This document shows positions 1-10,225 of a stretch of DNA of 10,377 bases, in pieces. Source of the DNA: Actinomycetales bacterium (GTDB lineage: Bacteria > Actinomycetota > Actinomycetes > Actinomycetales > Dermabacteraceae); assembly GCA_012799425.1 (NCBI GenBank), contig JAAZLF010000595.1, forward strand, positions 1 to 10,377, in the 5' to 3' direction. A program made the position numbers and the translations under genes. The notes under the pieces were generated by a model that searched no databases, was not told the origin of the DNA, and was given only the letters and a program-made list of their open reading frames with translations. Numbering within the stretch: position 1 is the first letter of the stretch; each line of letters begins with the position of its first letter.

Positions 1-105
1 AGACGATGTCCCCACCAGGCTATGCCGAGATGACTGGACGTGGGTGCGGCCGACCATCGCGCAGCGGCGCCGACCCGGCGGCGCTCGGGAGGTCGCCGCT
101 CCTCC

Positions 106-111
106 TAGAAT
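106..111 (+). promoter_or_regulatory. Possible -10 box of the pheST promoter
   Basis: TAGAAT fits the actinobacterial TAnnnT -10 pattern and would start transcription near base 118, giving an untranslated leader of about 55 bases before the pheS GTG. No convincing -35 hexamer is seen 16-18 bases upstream. A GC hairpin (GCGCCG 67-72 with CGGCGC 79-84) lies just before it and may belong to the end of an upstream transcription unit. No Phe-rich leader peptide or T-box-like element was recognised in bases 1-172. The call rests on one short motif and is weak. Confidence 0.35.
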
Positions 112-172
112 GGTCCTCGGTGCCCGTGCTCCGGCATGCGCGCCCTCCTGTTCCCGGACGAAAGCGATACCC

Positions 173-1279
173 GTGTCCGAGTCATCCACGACTCCCGCCG
201 CCCCGGCCATCGACGAGGCGACCATCGGCGCTGCCGTCGATGCCGCGCTCGCCGCGATCGCCGCGGCCGCCACCACCGCCGAGCTGAAGCAGGCCCGCAT
301 CGAGCACGTGGGCGATGCCAGCGTGCTCTCGGCCGCGAATCGTGCGATCAAGGACCTGCCGAAGGACCAGAAGGCCGCCGCCGGCAAGCTGGTGGGTCAG
401 AGCAAGGGCCGGGTGCAGAAGGAGCTCGCGGCACGGCAGCAGGAGCTCGCCGCTGCGGAGGAGGAGGCCGCGCTCGCCGCGGAGACCGTCGACGTCACCC
501 TCCCCACCGATTTGCGCCCGCGCGGCGCCTCGCACCCGCTGACGGTGCTGCAGGACCGCATCAACGACTTCTTCGTCGGGATCGGCTGGGAGATCGCCGA
601 GGGACCGGAGATCGAGTCCGAGTGGCTGAACTTCGATGCGCTCAACGCCGATGCCGAGCATCCCTCCCGTTCGACGCAGGACACCCTGTACGTCGCGCCC
701 GAGGGCTCCGGGATGCTGCTGCGCACCCAGACCTCGCCGGTGCAGATCCGTGCGATGCTCGAGCGCGGCGCTCCGCTGTACGTCGCCTGCCCCGGCACCG
801 TCTACCGGGCCGACGAGATCGACGCGACCCACTCACCGATGTTCCACCAGGTCGAGGGCCTCGCGATCGACAAGGGCCTGACCATGGCGAACCTCGTGGG
901 CACCCTCGACGCCTTCGCCGCACACATCTTCGGCGGCACGCCGATCACGCGCCTGCGCCCGAACCACTTCCCCTTCACCGAGCCCAGCGCCGAGATGGAC
1001 TTCCGCTGCTTCCGCTGCGAGGCCCGCGAGGGCCTGGACCACGACGCTGACCCCAGCTGCCGGGTGTGCGGCGGCACCGGCTGGATCGAGATGGGCGGCT
1101 GCGGCATGGTCCATCCGAACGTGCTGCGCGCGGCCGGGGTGGACCCCGAGGAGTACCAGGGCTTCGCCTTCGGACTCGGAATCGAGCGCATCCTGATGCT
1201 CCGCAACGGGGTGGCGGACATGCGCGACATCGTGGAGGGCGACGTCCGCTTCTCCCAGCACTACGGTACGGAGATCTGA
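173..1279 (+). CDS. pheS: Phenylalanine--tRNA ligase, alpha subunit
   Basis: Catalytic subunit of the cytoplasmic alpha2beta2 enzyme that attaches phenylalanine to tRNA-Phe using ATP. The 368-residue product is of normal family length. It has an N-terminal helical, coiled-coil-like arm rich in Ala/Glu/Lys (about residues 1-110), then the class II synthetase core. Visible core elements are LLRTQTSPVQ (182-191), YRADEIDATHSPMFHQVEG (from Y211) and motif 3 GFAFGLGIERILML (330-343). A332 corresponds to the Ala that sets Phe specificity in the E. coli enzyme. An insert with C279-x2-C282-x13-C296-x2-C299 looks like a zinc-binding knuckle. GTG 173 is chosen as start because it gives the usual N-terminus (MSESSTTP). 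The frame is also open upstream to ATG 44, but the extra 43 residues do not resemble the family. The ribosome site is weak (GGACGAAAG around 156-164). pheT begins one base after the stop, so the two subunits are co-translated. Confidence 0.97.
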   Translation: MSESSTTPAAPAIDEATIGAAVDAALAAIAAAATTAELKQARIEHVGDASVLSAANRAIKDLPKDQKAAAGKLVGQSKGRVQKELAARQQELAAAEEEAALAAETVDVTLPTDLRPRGASHPLTVLQDRINDFFVGIGWEIAEGPEIESEWLNFDALNADAEHPSRSTQDTLYVAPEGSGMLLRTQTSPVQIRAMLERGAPLYVACPGTVYRADEIDATHSPMFHQVEGLAIDKGLTMANLVGTLDAFAAHIFGGTPITRLRPNHFPFTEPSAEMDFRCFRCEAREGLDHDADPSCRVCGGTGWIEMGGCGMVHPNVLRAAGVDPEEYQGFAFGLGIERILMLRNGVADMRDIVEGDVRFSQHYGTEI

Positions 1280-1280
1280 G

Positions 1281-3884
1281 ATGCCCCGCATTCCCCTGAC
1301 CTGGCTCGCCGAGCACACCGGCCTGCCCGCCGAGGCAACTGCCCTGCAGGTCGCCACGGATCTCTCTCGAGTCGGCCTCGAGGAGGAGGCGATCTTCGGC
1401 GCCCAGGTGAGCGGCCCGCTGGTCGTCGGCCGCGTGCTCGAGCTCGTCAAGGAGCCGCAGAAGAACGGCAAGACCATCAACTGGGTGCGCGTGGACGTCG
1501 GCCCCGAGCACAACGAGGACGCCGACGACCCCAAGGATCCTCAGCCTGGTGAGGAGCGTCCCAGCCGCGGCATCATCTGCGGCGCGCACAACTTCGTCGA
1601 GGGCGATCTAGTGATCGTCTCGCTGCCCGGCACCGTGCTGCCCGGCGACTTCGCGATCGCCGCGCGGAAGACCTACGGCCACACCTCCGACGGCATGATC
1701 TGCTCCGGCGACGAGCTGGGCCTGGGCGAGGACCCCACGGGAGAGGACGGCATCATCGTGCTGGGCCGCGGGCATGCCGAGGGCCTGACCGGGGAGCCCG
1801 GCGATGACGCGATCGCCCTGCTGGGCCTCGCCGACGAGGTCGTCGAGATCAATGTGACCCCGGACCGCGGCTACTGCTTCTCGATGCGCGGCGTGGCCCG
1901 GGAGTACTCCCACGCCACCGGGGCGTCCTACGCCGACCCGGTCGCCGCTGTCGAGATCCCGCAGGCCGTGGCCGGTGGCACCGCGGTGCGGCTGCGCGAC
2001 GAGCCGCCCCTGGCCGGCGCCGATGGCTGCTCCCGCTTCGTGGCTCTCGAGGTCCACGGCGTGGATCCTTCGGCGCGGACCCCGCGCTGGATGGCGCGCC
2101 GTCTCACCCTGGCCGGCATGCGCCCGATCTCCCTGATCGTGGACGTCACCAACTACGTCATGCTCGACCTCGGCCAGCCGCTGCACGCCTACGACGCGGA
2201 GAAGGTGGTCGCCCCGATCGTGGTGCGCCGCGCCCGCGCCGGCGAGAAGCTCACCACGCTCGACGACGTCACCCGCACGCTCGACTCCGAGGACCTGCTG
2301 ATCACCGACAGCGACGGGGGCGAGGGCGCACGCATCCTCGGCCTCGCCGGGGTGATGGGCGGCGAGTCCACCGAGGTCTCGAGCACCACCACGGACATCG
2401 TGCTCGAGGCGGCGACGTTCCACCCGATCTCGGTGGCGCGCACCGCGCGCCGCCACCGCCTGCCCTCCGAGGCCTCCAAGCGCTTCGAACGCGGAGTGGA
2501 CCCGCAGCTGCCGCTCGCGGCCGCGTACCGTGCGGCCCAGCTGATCGTCGAGCACGGCGGCGGAGAGATCGCGGCCGCCGTCACCGACGAGGGCGCTGTC
2601 GAGGCACCGGTCGCCGCGATCCCGCTCCCGCTCGCGGATGCCGAGCGGGTGGTCGGCATCCCCTACACACCCGAGCAGGTGCGCGGCAGCCTCGAGAAGA
2701 TCGGCTGCGAGGTCCAGGACGGGCCCGAGGGCACGCTGCTGGTCTCCCCGCCGTCCTGGCGCCCGGATCTCACCATCCGCGAGGATCTGATCGAGGAGAT
2801 CGCCCGCCTGGTCGGCTACGAGACGATCCCGTCGGTTCTGCCCACCGCCCCCGGCGGCCGCGGCCTCACCCGCGCCCAGCGCGCCCGTCGCGCCGCGAAC
2901 CGGGCGCTGGCCGAGGCGGGCCTGGTCGAGGTCACCTCGTATCCCTTCGTGGGAGAAGGCATCTTCGACGCCCTGCGCTACGAGGCGGATGATCCGCGCC
3001 GCGGCGCGGTGCGGCTGCTGAACCCGCTGACCGACGTCGAGCCGCTCATGCGCAGCTCTCTGCTGCAGACCCTGCTCCCCGTCGCGCGGCGGAACCTGGG
3101 CCGCGGAGAGGAGGCGGTGGCGATCTTCCAGGTCGGCACCACCTCGCTCTCGCGAGGCGAGGGGCCCCGTGCCCCGGTGCCCGCCGCGGCGCAGCGCCCC
3201 GCCGACGCCGAGCTCGACGAGATCCTCGCGGCACTTCCTGCCCAGACCCGCAGCCTCGCCGCAGTGCTGGGAGGGGCCTCGGGTCCGGACTCCTGGCAGG
3301 GAGAGGTCGCGCCCTGGGGGTGGGCCGACGCCTTCGACCTGGCACGCCGGGCGGCTGCTGCCGTGGGTGCTCAGCTCGAGGTGCGCCAGGTCGAGCATGC
3401 GCCCTTCCATCCCGGCCGTGCCGGTGAGCTGCGAGTCCTCACGGCCGACGGGCGCAGCACGGTCATCGGTCACGCCGGTGAGCTGCACCCCGCCGTGGTC
3501 AAGGAGTTCGACCTGCCGGTGCGCACCAGCGCTCTCGAGCTCGACCTCGAGGCGCTGATCGCCGCGGCGCCGGCCGTCGTCCCTGCCGCTCCCGTGCCGA
3601 CCTACCCGGTCGCCAAGGAGGACTTCGCCTTCGTGGTCGACCAGGACGTGCCGTCCTCCGCAGTGGAGGCCGCGATCGTGGTGGGCATCGGCGATCTCGC
3701 AGAGCAGGTCCACCTCTTCGACGTCTTCACCGGAGAGCAGATCGGTGAGGGCAAGAAGTCGCTCGCCTTCGCGGTGCGGCTGCGCTCGGTCGAGGGAACC
3801 CTGACCGCGGAGCAGATCGGCGAGGCGCGCCGGCGCTGCATCGCCGCGGTCGACACCGCCGTGGGAGGCGTGCTGCGCGCCTGA
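1281..3884 (+). CDS. pheT: Phenylalanine--tRNA ligase, beta subunit
   Basis: Beta subunit of phenylalanyl-tRNA synthetase. It binds tRNA and edits mischarged Tyr-tRNA-Phe. The 867 residues carry the full bacterial domain set: start MPRIPLTWLAEHTGL; an EMAP/OB-type tRNA-binding domain (about 43-160, with GIICGAHNF and ARKTYGHTSDGMICS); the B3/4 editing domain (about 250-410, with RPISLIVDVTNYVMLDLGQP and SEASKRFERGVDPQ); the B5 domain (about 445-518, with SWRPDLTIREDLIEEIARL); a catalytic-like core (about 525-760); and a C-terminal FDX-ACB anticodon-binding domain (about 774-867, starting PTYPVAKEDFAFVVDQDVP). An acidic loop rich in E, D and P (about residues 76-95) is inserted in the tRNA-binding domain and is probably lineage-specific. 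ATG 1281 follows the pheS stop by one base. The gene is complete and is followed by strong hairpins, so it probably ends the pheST unit. Confidence 0.97.
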   Translation: MPRIPLTWLAEHTGLPAEATALQVATDLSRVGLEEEAIFGAQVSGPLVVGRVLELVKEPQKNGKTINWVRVDVGPEHNEDADDPKDPQPGEERPSRGIICGAHNFVEGDLVIVSLPGTVLPGDFAIAARKTYGHTSDGMICSGDELGLGEDPTGEDGIIVLGRGHAEGLTGEPGDDAIALLGLADEVVEINVTPDRGYCFSMRGVAREYSHATGASYADPVAAVEIPQAVAGGTAVRLRDEPPLAGADGCSRFVALEVHGVDPSARTPRWMARRLTLAGMRPISLIVDVTNYVMLDLGQPLHAYDAEKVVAPIVVRRARAGEKLTTLDDVTRTLDSEDLLITDSDGGEGARILGLAGVMGGESTEVSSTTTDIVLEAATFHPISVARTARRHRLPSEASKRFERGVDPQLPLAAAYRAAQLIVEHGGGEIAAAVTDEGAVEAPVAAIPLPLADAERVVGIPYTPEQVRGSLEKIGCEVQDGPEGTLLVSPPSWRPDLTIREDLIEEIARLVGYETIPSVLPTAPGGRGLTRAQRARRAANRALAEAGLVEVTSYPFVGEGIFDALRYEADDPRRGAVRLLNPLTDVEPLMRSSLLQTLLPVARRNLGRGEEAVAIFQVGTTSLSRGEGPRAPVPAAAQRPADAELDEILAALPAQTRSLAAVLGGASGPDSWQGEVAPWGWADAFDLARRAAAAVGAQLEVRQVEHAPFHPGRAGELRVLTADGRSTVIGHAGELHPAVVKEFDLPVRTSALELDLEALIAAAPAVVPAAPVPTYPVAKEDFAFVVDQDVPSSAVEAAIVVGIGDLAEQVHLFDVFTGEQIGEGKKSLAFAVRLRSVEGTLTAEQIGEARRRCIAAVDTAVGGVLRA

Positions 3885-3955
3885 GCGACGGGCTGGACCG
3901 GCCCGCCCGTGATCCTCGTCCCGACTTCGCGCGGGGGTGTCCGTGGTCGGGAGCA

Positions 3956-3990
3956 CGAGAGGGGTGCAGCGAACGGCTGCACCCCTCTCG
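3956..3990 (+). terminator. Perfect 15-bp hairpin downstream of pheT
   Basis: CGAGAGGGGTGCAGC (3956-3970) is the exact reverse complement of GCTGCACCCCTCTCG (3976-3990), with a 5-base loop GAACG. The site is 71 bases past the pheT stop and ahead of the argC promoter. There is no T-run after it, which is common for actinobacterial terminators. Its position between two co-directional units with separate functions favours termination. A short inverted repeat upstream (TCCCGAC 3919-3925 with GTCGGGA 3946-3952) was also seen. Confidence 0.8.
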
Positions 3991-3995
3991 CACTC

Positions 3996-4025
3996 CCACG
4001 CCCCCTCACCGCGGACGGGGGCGGG
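3996..4025 (+). terminator. Second tandem GC hairpin before argC
   Basis: CGCCCCC (3999-4005) pairs with GGGGGCG (4017-4023) around an 11-base loop. The pairing extends by CC (3996-3997) with GG (4024-4025) if A3998 is bulged out. It begins six bases after the first hairpin. No T-tract follows. It may back up termination after pheT, or simply be structured GC-rich DNA. Confidence 0.5.
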
Positions 4026-4050
4026 ACGCTCACATCGTGACCGGGCTGGC

Positions 4051-4082
4051 TGTTCATACAGAGCGCTGTATATACTTCCGTC
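4051..4082 (+). promoter_or_regulatory. argC promoter with palindromic putative ArgR operator
   Basis: This is a short AT-richer patch in very GC-rich surroundings. A -10 box TATACT lies at 4071-4076, exactly six bases before the argC ATG, so transcription would start at or next to the A of the start codon. No good -35 is visible. An inverted repeat ATACAG-AGCG-CTGTAT (4056-4071) overlaps the promoter. Its size and place suit an operator, and ArgR, encoded in the same operon, is the obvious candidate. The match to the E. coli-type ARG box is poor, so the binding protein is an inference. Confidence 0.6.
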
Positions 4083-5189
4083 ATGTCTTCTTCGCATGAT
4101 CTCGGCGCCCCTGCCTCGCATCCCGCCGCGCCGCGTCCTCGCATCGCCGTCGTCGGCGCCTCCGGGTATGCCGGGGGAGAGACGCTGCGCCTGCTCGCGG
4201 ATCATCCGGGCGTCGAGGTCGTGACCGTGGCGGCGCACTCGAGCGCCGGGAAGCACCTCAGCGAGGTCGCCCCCCATATCGACCTCGGCCACGATCCGGT
4301 CCTGCAGGAGACGAGTGTGGAGACCCTGCGCGGGCACGACGTGGTCGTCCTGGCCCTGCCCCATGGGCAGTCCGGACAGATCTCCGCCGCCCTGCGCGAC
4401 GAGGACCCGGACGTCCTGGTCCTCGACCTCGGTGCCGACCACCGGCTCGAGAGCGCTGAGGACTGGCAGGAGTACTACGGCAGCGAGCACTCCGGCACCT
4501 GGACCTACGGCATGCCCGAGCTCCCGCTGGCCGATGGCACCCGCCAGCGCGACCTGCTCACCAGCGCGCGGGAGATCGCGGTGCCCGGCTGCAACGCCAC
4601 CGCCGTCACCCTCGCGCTCGCGCCGCTGCTGCGCGCCGGGCTGCTGGACGCCGCGCGTCTGAGCACCGTGCTGCCCGTGGGCTACTCCGGCGCCGGCCGG
4701 GCCGCCAAGCAGCACCTGATGTTCGCCGAAGCCTCCGGCACGGCCGCGCCGTACGCCGTGGGCGGCACCCATCGCCACGTCCCCGAGGTGCTGCAGAACC
4801 TGCGCCGCGCCACCGGCCAGGACGGGCAGCGACTCGGCTTCACGCCGGTGCTGGTGCCGATGAGCCGAGGGATCCTCGCAGTCTCCACGGCCCCCGTGGC
4901 CGAGGGCACCACCACCGCGGACCTGCTTGCCGCGCTGCAGTCCGACTACGCCGACGAGCACTTCATCACCGTCCTGCCCGAGGGACGCTTCCCCGCCACC
5001 GGCGAGGTGGCCGGTGCCAACACCCTCCGCATCGGGGCGGCGGTGGACCGCCGCAGCGGCCAGGCCACCGTGATCTCCGCGCTCGACAACCTGGTCAAGG
5101 GCACCGCCGGCGCCGCGATCCAGTCGATGAACCTGGCGCTCGGCATCTCCGAGGCCACAGGCCTCACCCGCACCGCGCTGGCCCCCTGA
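4083..5189 (+). CDS. argC: N-acetyl-gamma-glutamyl-phosphate reductase
   Basis: NADPH-dependent cytoplasmic enzyme that reduces N-acetylglutamyl 5-phosphate to the semialdehyde, the third step of arginine synthesis. The 368-residue protein has a Rossmann dinucleotide motif GASGYAGGE at 25-33. The catalytic cysteine is C170 in VPGCNATAV (actinobacterial variant of the more usual PGCYPTA). GGTHRHVPEV around H230/H232 is the conserved histidine region, and LDNLVKGTAGAAIQSMN lies near the C-terminus. The 19 residues before the Rossmann strand are rich in Ala, Pro and Ser and make it slightly longer than the family norm. No other in-frame start codon exists before the nucleotide-binding motif. There is no Shine-Dalgarno sequence, and the -10 box six bases upstream indicates leaderless translation. 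It is the first gene of the arg operon, with a 51-base gap to argJ. Confidence 0.96.
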   Translation: MSSSHDLGAPASHPAAPRPRIAVVGASGYAGGETLRLLADHPGVEVVTVAAHSSAGKHLSEVAPHIDLGHDPVLQETSVETLRGHDVVVLALPHGQSGQISAALRDEDPDVLVLDLGADHRLESAEDWQEYYGSEHSGTWTYGMPELPLADGTRQRDLLTSAREIAVPGCNATAVTLALAPLLRAGLLDAARLSTVLPVGYSGAGRAAKQHLMFAEASGTAAPYAVGGTHRHVPEVLQNLRRATGQDGQRLGFTPVLVPMSRGILAVSTAPVAEGTTTADLLAALQSDYADEHFITVLPEGRFPATGEVAGANTLRIGAAVDRRSGQATVISALDNLVKGTAGAAIQSMNLALGISEATGLTRTALAP

Positions 5190-5229
5190 CCTGCCCCGCA
5201 CCGCCGCGTCCCACTCCTCCAGCCCCTCC

Positions 5230-5234
5230 AGGAG
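5230..5234 (+). promoter_or_regulatory. Ribosome binding site of argJ
   Basis: AGGAG lies six bases before GTG 5241 and supports that GTG as the argJ start. CTCCT at 5214-5218 is complementary to it across an 11-base loop, so the site could be partly masked in the mRNA. Confidence 0.7.
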
Positions 5235-5240
5235 CACCCT

Positions 5241-6410
5241 GTGTCCATCACCCGCCCCCGCGGCTTCCGGGCCGTCGGCCTCGCCGCCGGCATCAAGTCC
5301 ACCGGCAAGGACGATCTCGCCCTCATCGTCAACGACGGCCCCCGTGACACCGCCGCCGCCGTCTTCACCGCCAACCGTGTCCAGGCCGCTCCGGTGCTCT
5401 GGTCCCGCGAGGCGATAGCCGACGGTCGCGCGCTCGCGGTCGTCCTGAACTCCGGCGGCGCCAACGCCTGCACCGGCCCCGAGGGCTTCGCCGACACCCA
5501 CCGCACCGCCGAGCATCTCGCCGCGGAGCTCCGCATCTCCGCGCAGGACGTGCTCGTCTGCTCAACCGGACTGATCGGGCAGCGCCTGCCGATGGAGCCG
5601 CTCCTGGCAGGGGTCACCACTGCCGCGCGGCAGCTGAGCGAGGGGCCCGAGGCCGACTCCGCCGCCGCCGGGGCGATCATGACCACCGACACGGTGCCCA
5701 AGACCGCTGAGGTCGTCACCGGGTCCGGTGTCGTCGTCGGCGGTATCGCCAAGGGGGCGGGCATGCTCGCGCCACAGCTCGCGACCATGCTCGTGGTGCT
5801 CACCACCGATGCGGACGTCGACGCCGAGACGGCCGATGCGGCGCTGCGCGGTGCGACCCGCACCACCTTCGACCGCGTCGACTCCGATGCCTGCATGTCC
5901 ACCAACGACACCGTGATCCTGCTGGCCTCCGGCGCGAGCGGCATCGCCCCCGAGCTCGAGGAGCTCACCGAGGCCGTCCGCGCCGTGAGCGCCGACCTGG
6001 CCCGCCAGCTGGTCGCCGACGCCGAGGGCGCGAGCCACGACGTCCACGTGGTCGTGCGCTCCGCCACCACCGAGGACGCCGCCCTCGCGGTGGCCCGGGA
6101 GATCGCCCGCTCCAGCCTCGTCAAGGCAGCGATCTTCGGCAACGACCCCAACTGGGGGCGCATCGTCTCCGCCGCCGGGTGCGTGCCCGAGTCCGTCGCC
6201 CCCTTCGACGTCGCGGACCTCTCGGTCACCGTCAACGGCATCGAGGTGTGCCGCGCCGGCGGTGCCCACCGCGACCGCTCCGAGGTGGACATGACCCCGC
6301 GCGAGACCCTCATCGAGGTGGACCTCGGCGCCGGCGATGCCTCCGGCGACATCTGGACCAACGACCTCACCCACGATTACGTCGAAGAGAACAGCGCCTA
6401 CTCCTCATGA
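5241..6410 (+). CDS. argJ: Glutamate N-acetyltransferase / ornithine acetyltransferase
   Basis: Moves the acetyl group from N-acetylornithine to glutamate, releasing ornithine and recycling the acetyl group (the cyclic pathway). The 389-residue precursor is full length. Members of the family cleave themselves into two chains just before a Thr nucleophile; here that is A181/T182, after K171 in [15 protein letters not shown]. The STGLIG segment (T109, G110) matches the family's oxyanion-hole region. Near the C-terminus are GNDPNWGRI and the closing [10 protein letters not shown]. The start is GTG 5241 with AGGAG six bases upstream, giving the usual [17 protein letters not shown] beginning. Whether it can also use acetyl-CoA (bifunctional type, making a separate argA unnecessary) cannot be told from sequence alone. 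Its stop overlaps the argB start as ATGA. Confidence 0.97.
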   Translation: MSITRPRGFRAVGLAAGIKSTGKDDLALIVNDGPRDTAAAVFTANRVQAAPVLWSREAIADGRALAVVLNSGGANACTGPEGFADTHRTAEHLAAELRISAQDVLVCSTGLIGQRLPMEPLLAGVTTAARQLSEGPEADSAAAGAIMTTDTVPKTAEVVTGSGVVVGGIAKGAGMLAPQLATMLVVLTTDADVDAETADAALRGATRTTFDRVDSDACMSTNDTVILLASGASGIAPELEELTEAVRAVSADLARQLVADAEGASHDVHVVVRSATTEDAALAVAREIARSSLVKAAIFGNDPNWGRIVSAAGCVPESVAPFDVADLSVTVNGIEVCRAGGAHRDRSEVDMTPRETLIEVDLGAGDASGDIWTNDLTHDYVEENSAYSS

Positions 6411-7388
6411 GCACCCCACCCCATAGCGGCGCCTCCGCCGCATCGGCCGACGACGGCCCGCTCGTCGGCAAGAACCCCCTCGCCCAGCTCGACGCCGCCC
6501 GCACCGAGGCGCGGGAGAAGTCCGAGGTGCTCATCGAGGCGATGCCCTGGATGCAGCGCTTCCGCGGCAGGATCGTGGTGGTCAAGTACGGCGGCAACGC
6601 GATGGTCGACGACGAGCTGCGCCGCGGATTCGCCGCGGACATCGTCTTCATGCGCCTGGCGGGCATCCACGTGGTCGTCGTCCACGGCGGTGGTCCCCAG
6701 ATCAACGCCATGCTCGAGCGCGTGGGCAAGGAGTCCATCTTCCGCGGCGGGCTGCGCGTCACCGACGCGGAGACGATGGACATCGTGCGCATGGTGCTGG
6801 TGGGCCAGGTGGGCCGTGAGCTGGTGGGCCTGATCAACCACCACGGCCCCTTCGCGATCGGGATGTCGGGGGAGGACGGCCGCCTGTTCAGCGCCACCCG
6901 CCGCGGCACCGTGGTGGACGCCGAGGAGGTGGACCTCGGCCACGTCGGCGCGGTCGAGGGCGTCAACATCGCAGGCATCAGCGACCTGCTCGAGGCCGGA
7001 CGGATCCCGGTGATCTCCTCGATCGCCCCCGAGCTGGATGCCGACGGCACGCCCACCGGCGAGGTGCTGAACATCAACGCCGACCTCGCCGCCGCTGCAC
7101 TGGCCGAAGGGCTCGACGCCGAGAAGCTGGTGATGCTCACCGACGTCGAGGGCCTCTATCGCGACTGGCCCGACCGCGCCTCGCTGATCCCCGAGATCTC
7201 CGCCTCGGAGCTGCGCCGGATGCTGCCCGGCCTCACCGCCGGGATGATCCCGAAGGCCGAGGCGCTGCTGGGCGCCGTCGACGCCGGGGTGCGCACGGCG
7301 GCGATGATCGACGGCCGCATCGAGCATGCGGTCCTGCTGGAAGTGTTCACGACCAAGGGCGTGGGCACCATGGTGAGGAGGGACGACT

Positions 7389-7396
<8 letters not shown>
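6407..7396 (+). CDS. argB: Acetylglutamate kinase
   Basis: Phosphorylates N-acetylglutamate with ATP, the second step of the pathway and usually its controlled step in organisms with the cyclic route. The product is 329 residues, longer than the roughly 260-300 common in the family because of an N-terminal extension. Amino acid kinase motifs are KYGGNAM (60-66), VHGGGPQIN (from V92) and [10 protein letters not shown] predicted helix before the fold (about 30-52, [17 protein letters not shown]) resembles the N-helix of arginine-inhibited hexameric enzymes, so feedback inhibition by arginine is likely. ATG 6407 overlaps the argJ stop by four bases. No good Shine-Dalgarno lies at proper spacing (AGAGA is 16 bases away), so translation probably depends on reinitiation after argJ. 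The frame stays open far upstream inside argJ, but that part is a shadow. Confidence 0.96.
7375..7381 (+). promoter_or_regulatory. Ribosome binding site of argD
   Basis: GAGGAGG inside the last codons of argB, seven bases before ATG 7389, is the strongest Shine-Dalgarno match in the window. It fixes the argD start even though that start overlaps argB by eight bases. Confidence 0.8.
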
Positions 7397-10145
<2,749 letters not shown>

Positions 10146-10164
10146 CCCCTGACCGCATGACCCC

Positions 10165-10186
10165 GGGCACCGGCGCCGCCGTGCCC
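10165..10186 (+). repeat. Inverted repeat in the argR-argG gap
   Basis: GGGCAC (10165-10170) pairs perfectly with GTGCCC (10181-10186) around a 10-base GC-rich loop. It lies 20 bases past the argR stop and 39 bases before argG. No T-run follows. It could be a weak terminator that lowers argG expression, an mRNA processing or stability element, or nothing. No -10 box or operator-like palindrome was seen in the 80-base gap. Confidence 0.4.
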
Positions 10187-10212
10187 ACCTGATCACCCCG
10201 TGAACCACGACT

Positions 10213-10217
10213 AGGAG
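10213..10217 (+). promoter_or_regulatory. Ribosome binding site of argG
   Basis: AGGAG with eight bases to GTG 10226 sets the argG start and shows that the translation signal of this interrupted gene is intact. Confidence 0.75.
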
Positions 10218-10225
10218 CATCTCCC

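Noticed and set aside
44..172. N-terminal extension of pheS from ATG 44
   Set aside because: The frame is open, but the 43 added residues (Arg/Pro/Ala-rich) do not resemble PheS. A possible -10 box at 106-111 lies inside it, and GTG 173 gives the normal family start.
1..172. Leader-peptide attenuator or T-box upstream of pheS
   Set aside because: No short frame with clustered Phe codons and no recognisable T-box sequence was found. Only a 6-bp GC inverted repeat is present.
1608..5516. A 1302-codon open frame on the minus strand across pheT, argC and the gap between them
   Set aside because: It lies opposite well-identified genes, its translation is low-complexity (Gly, Arg, His, Asp, Ala) with no recognisable domain, and long antisense frames are expected from the strong third-position GC bias here.
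6179..6406. Longer argB starting inside argJ
   Set aside because: The extra 76 residues are an Arg-rich shadow of the argJ coding sequence. ATG 6407 with the ATGA overlap is the natural start.
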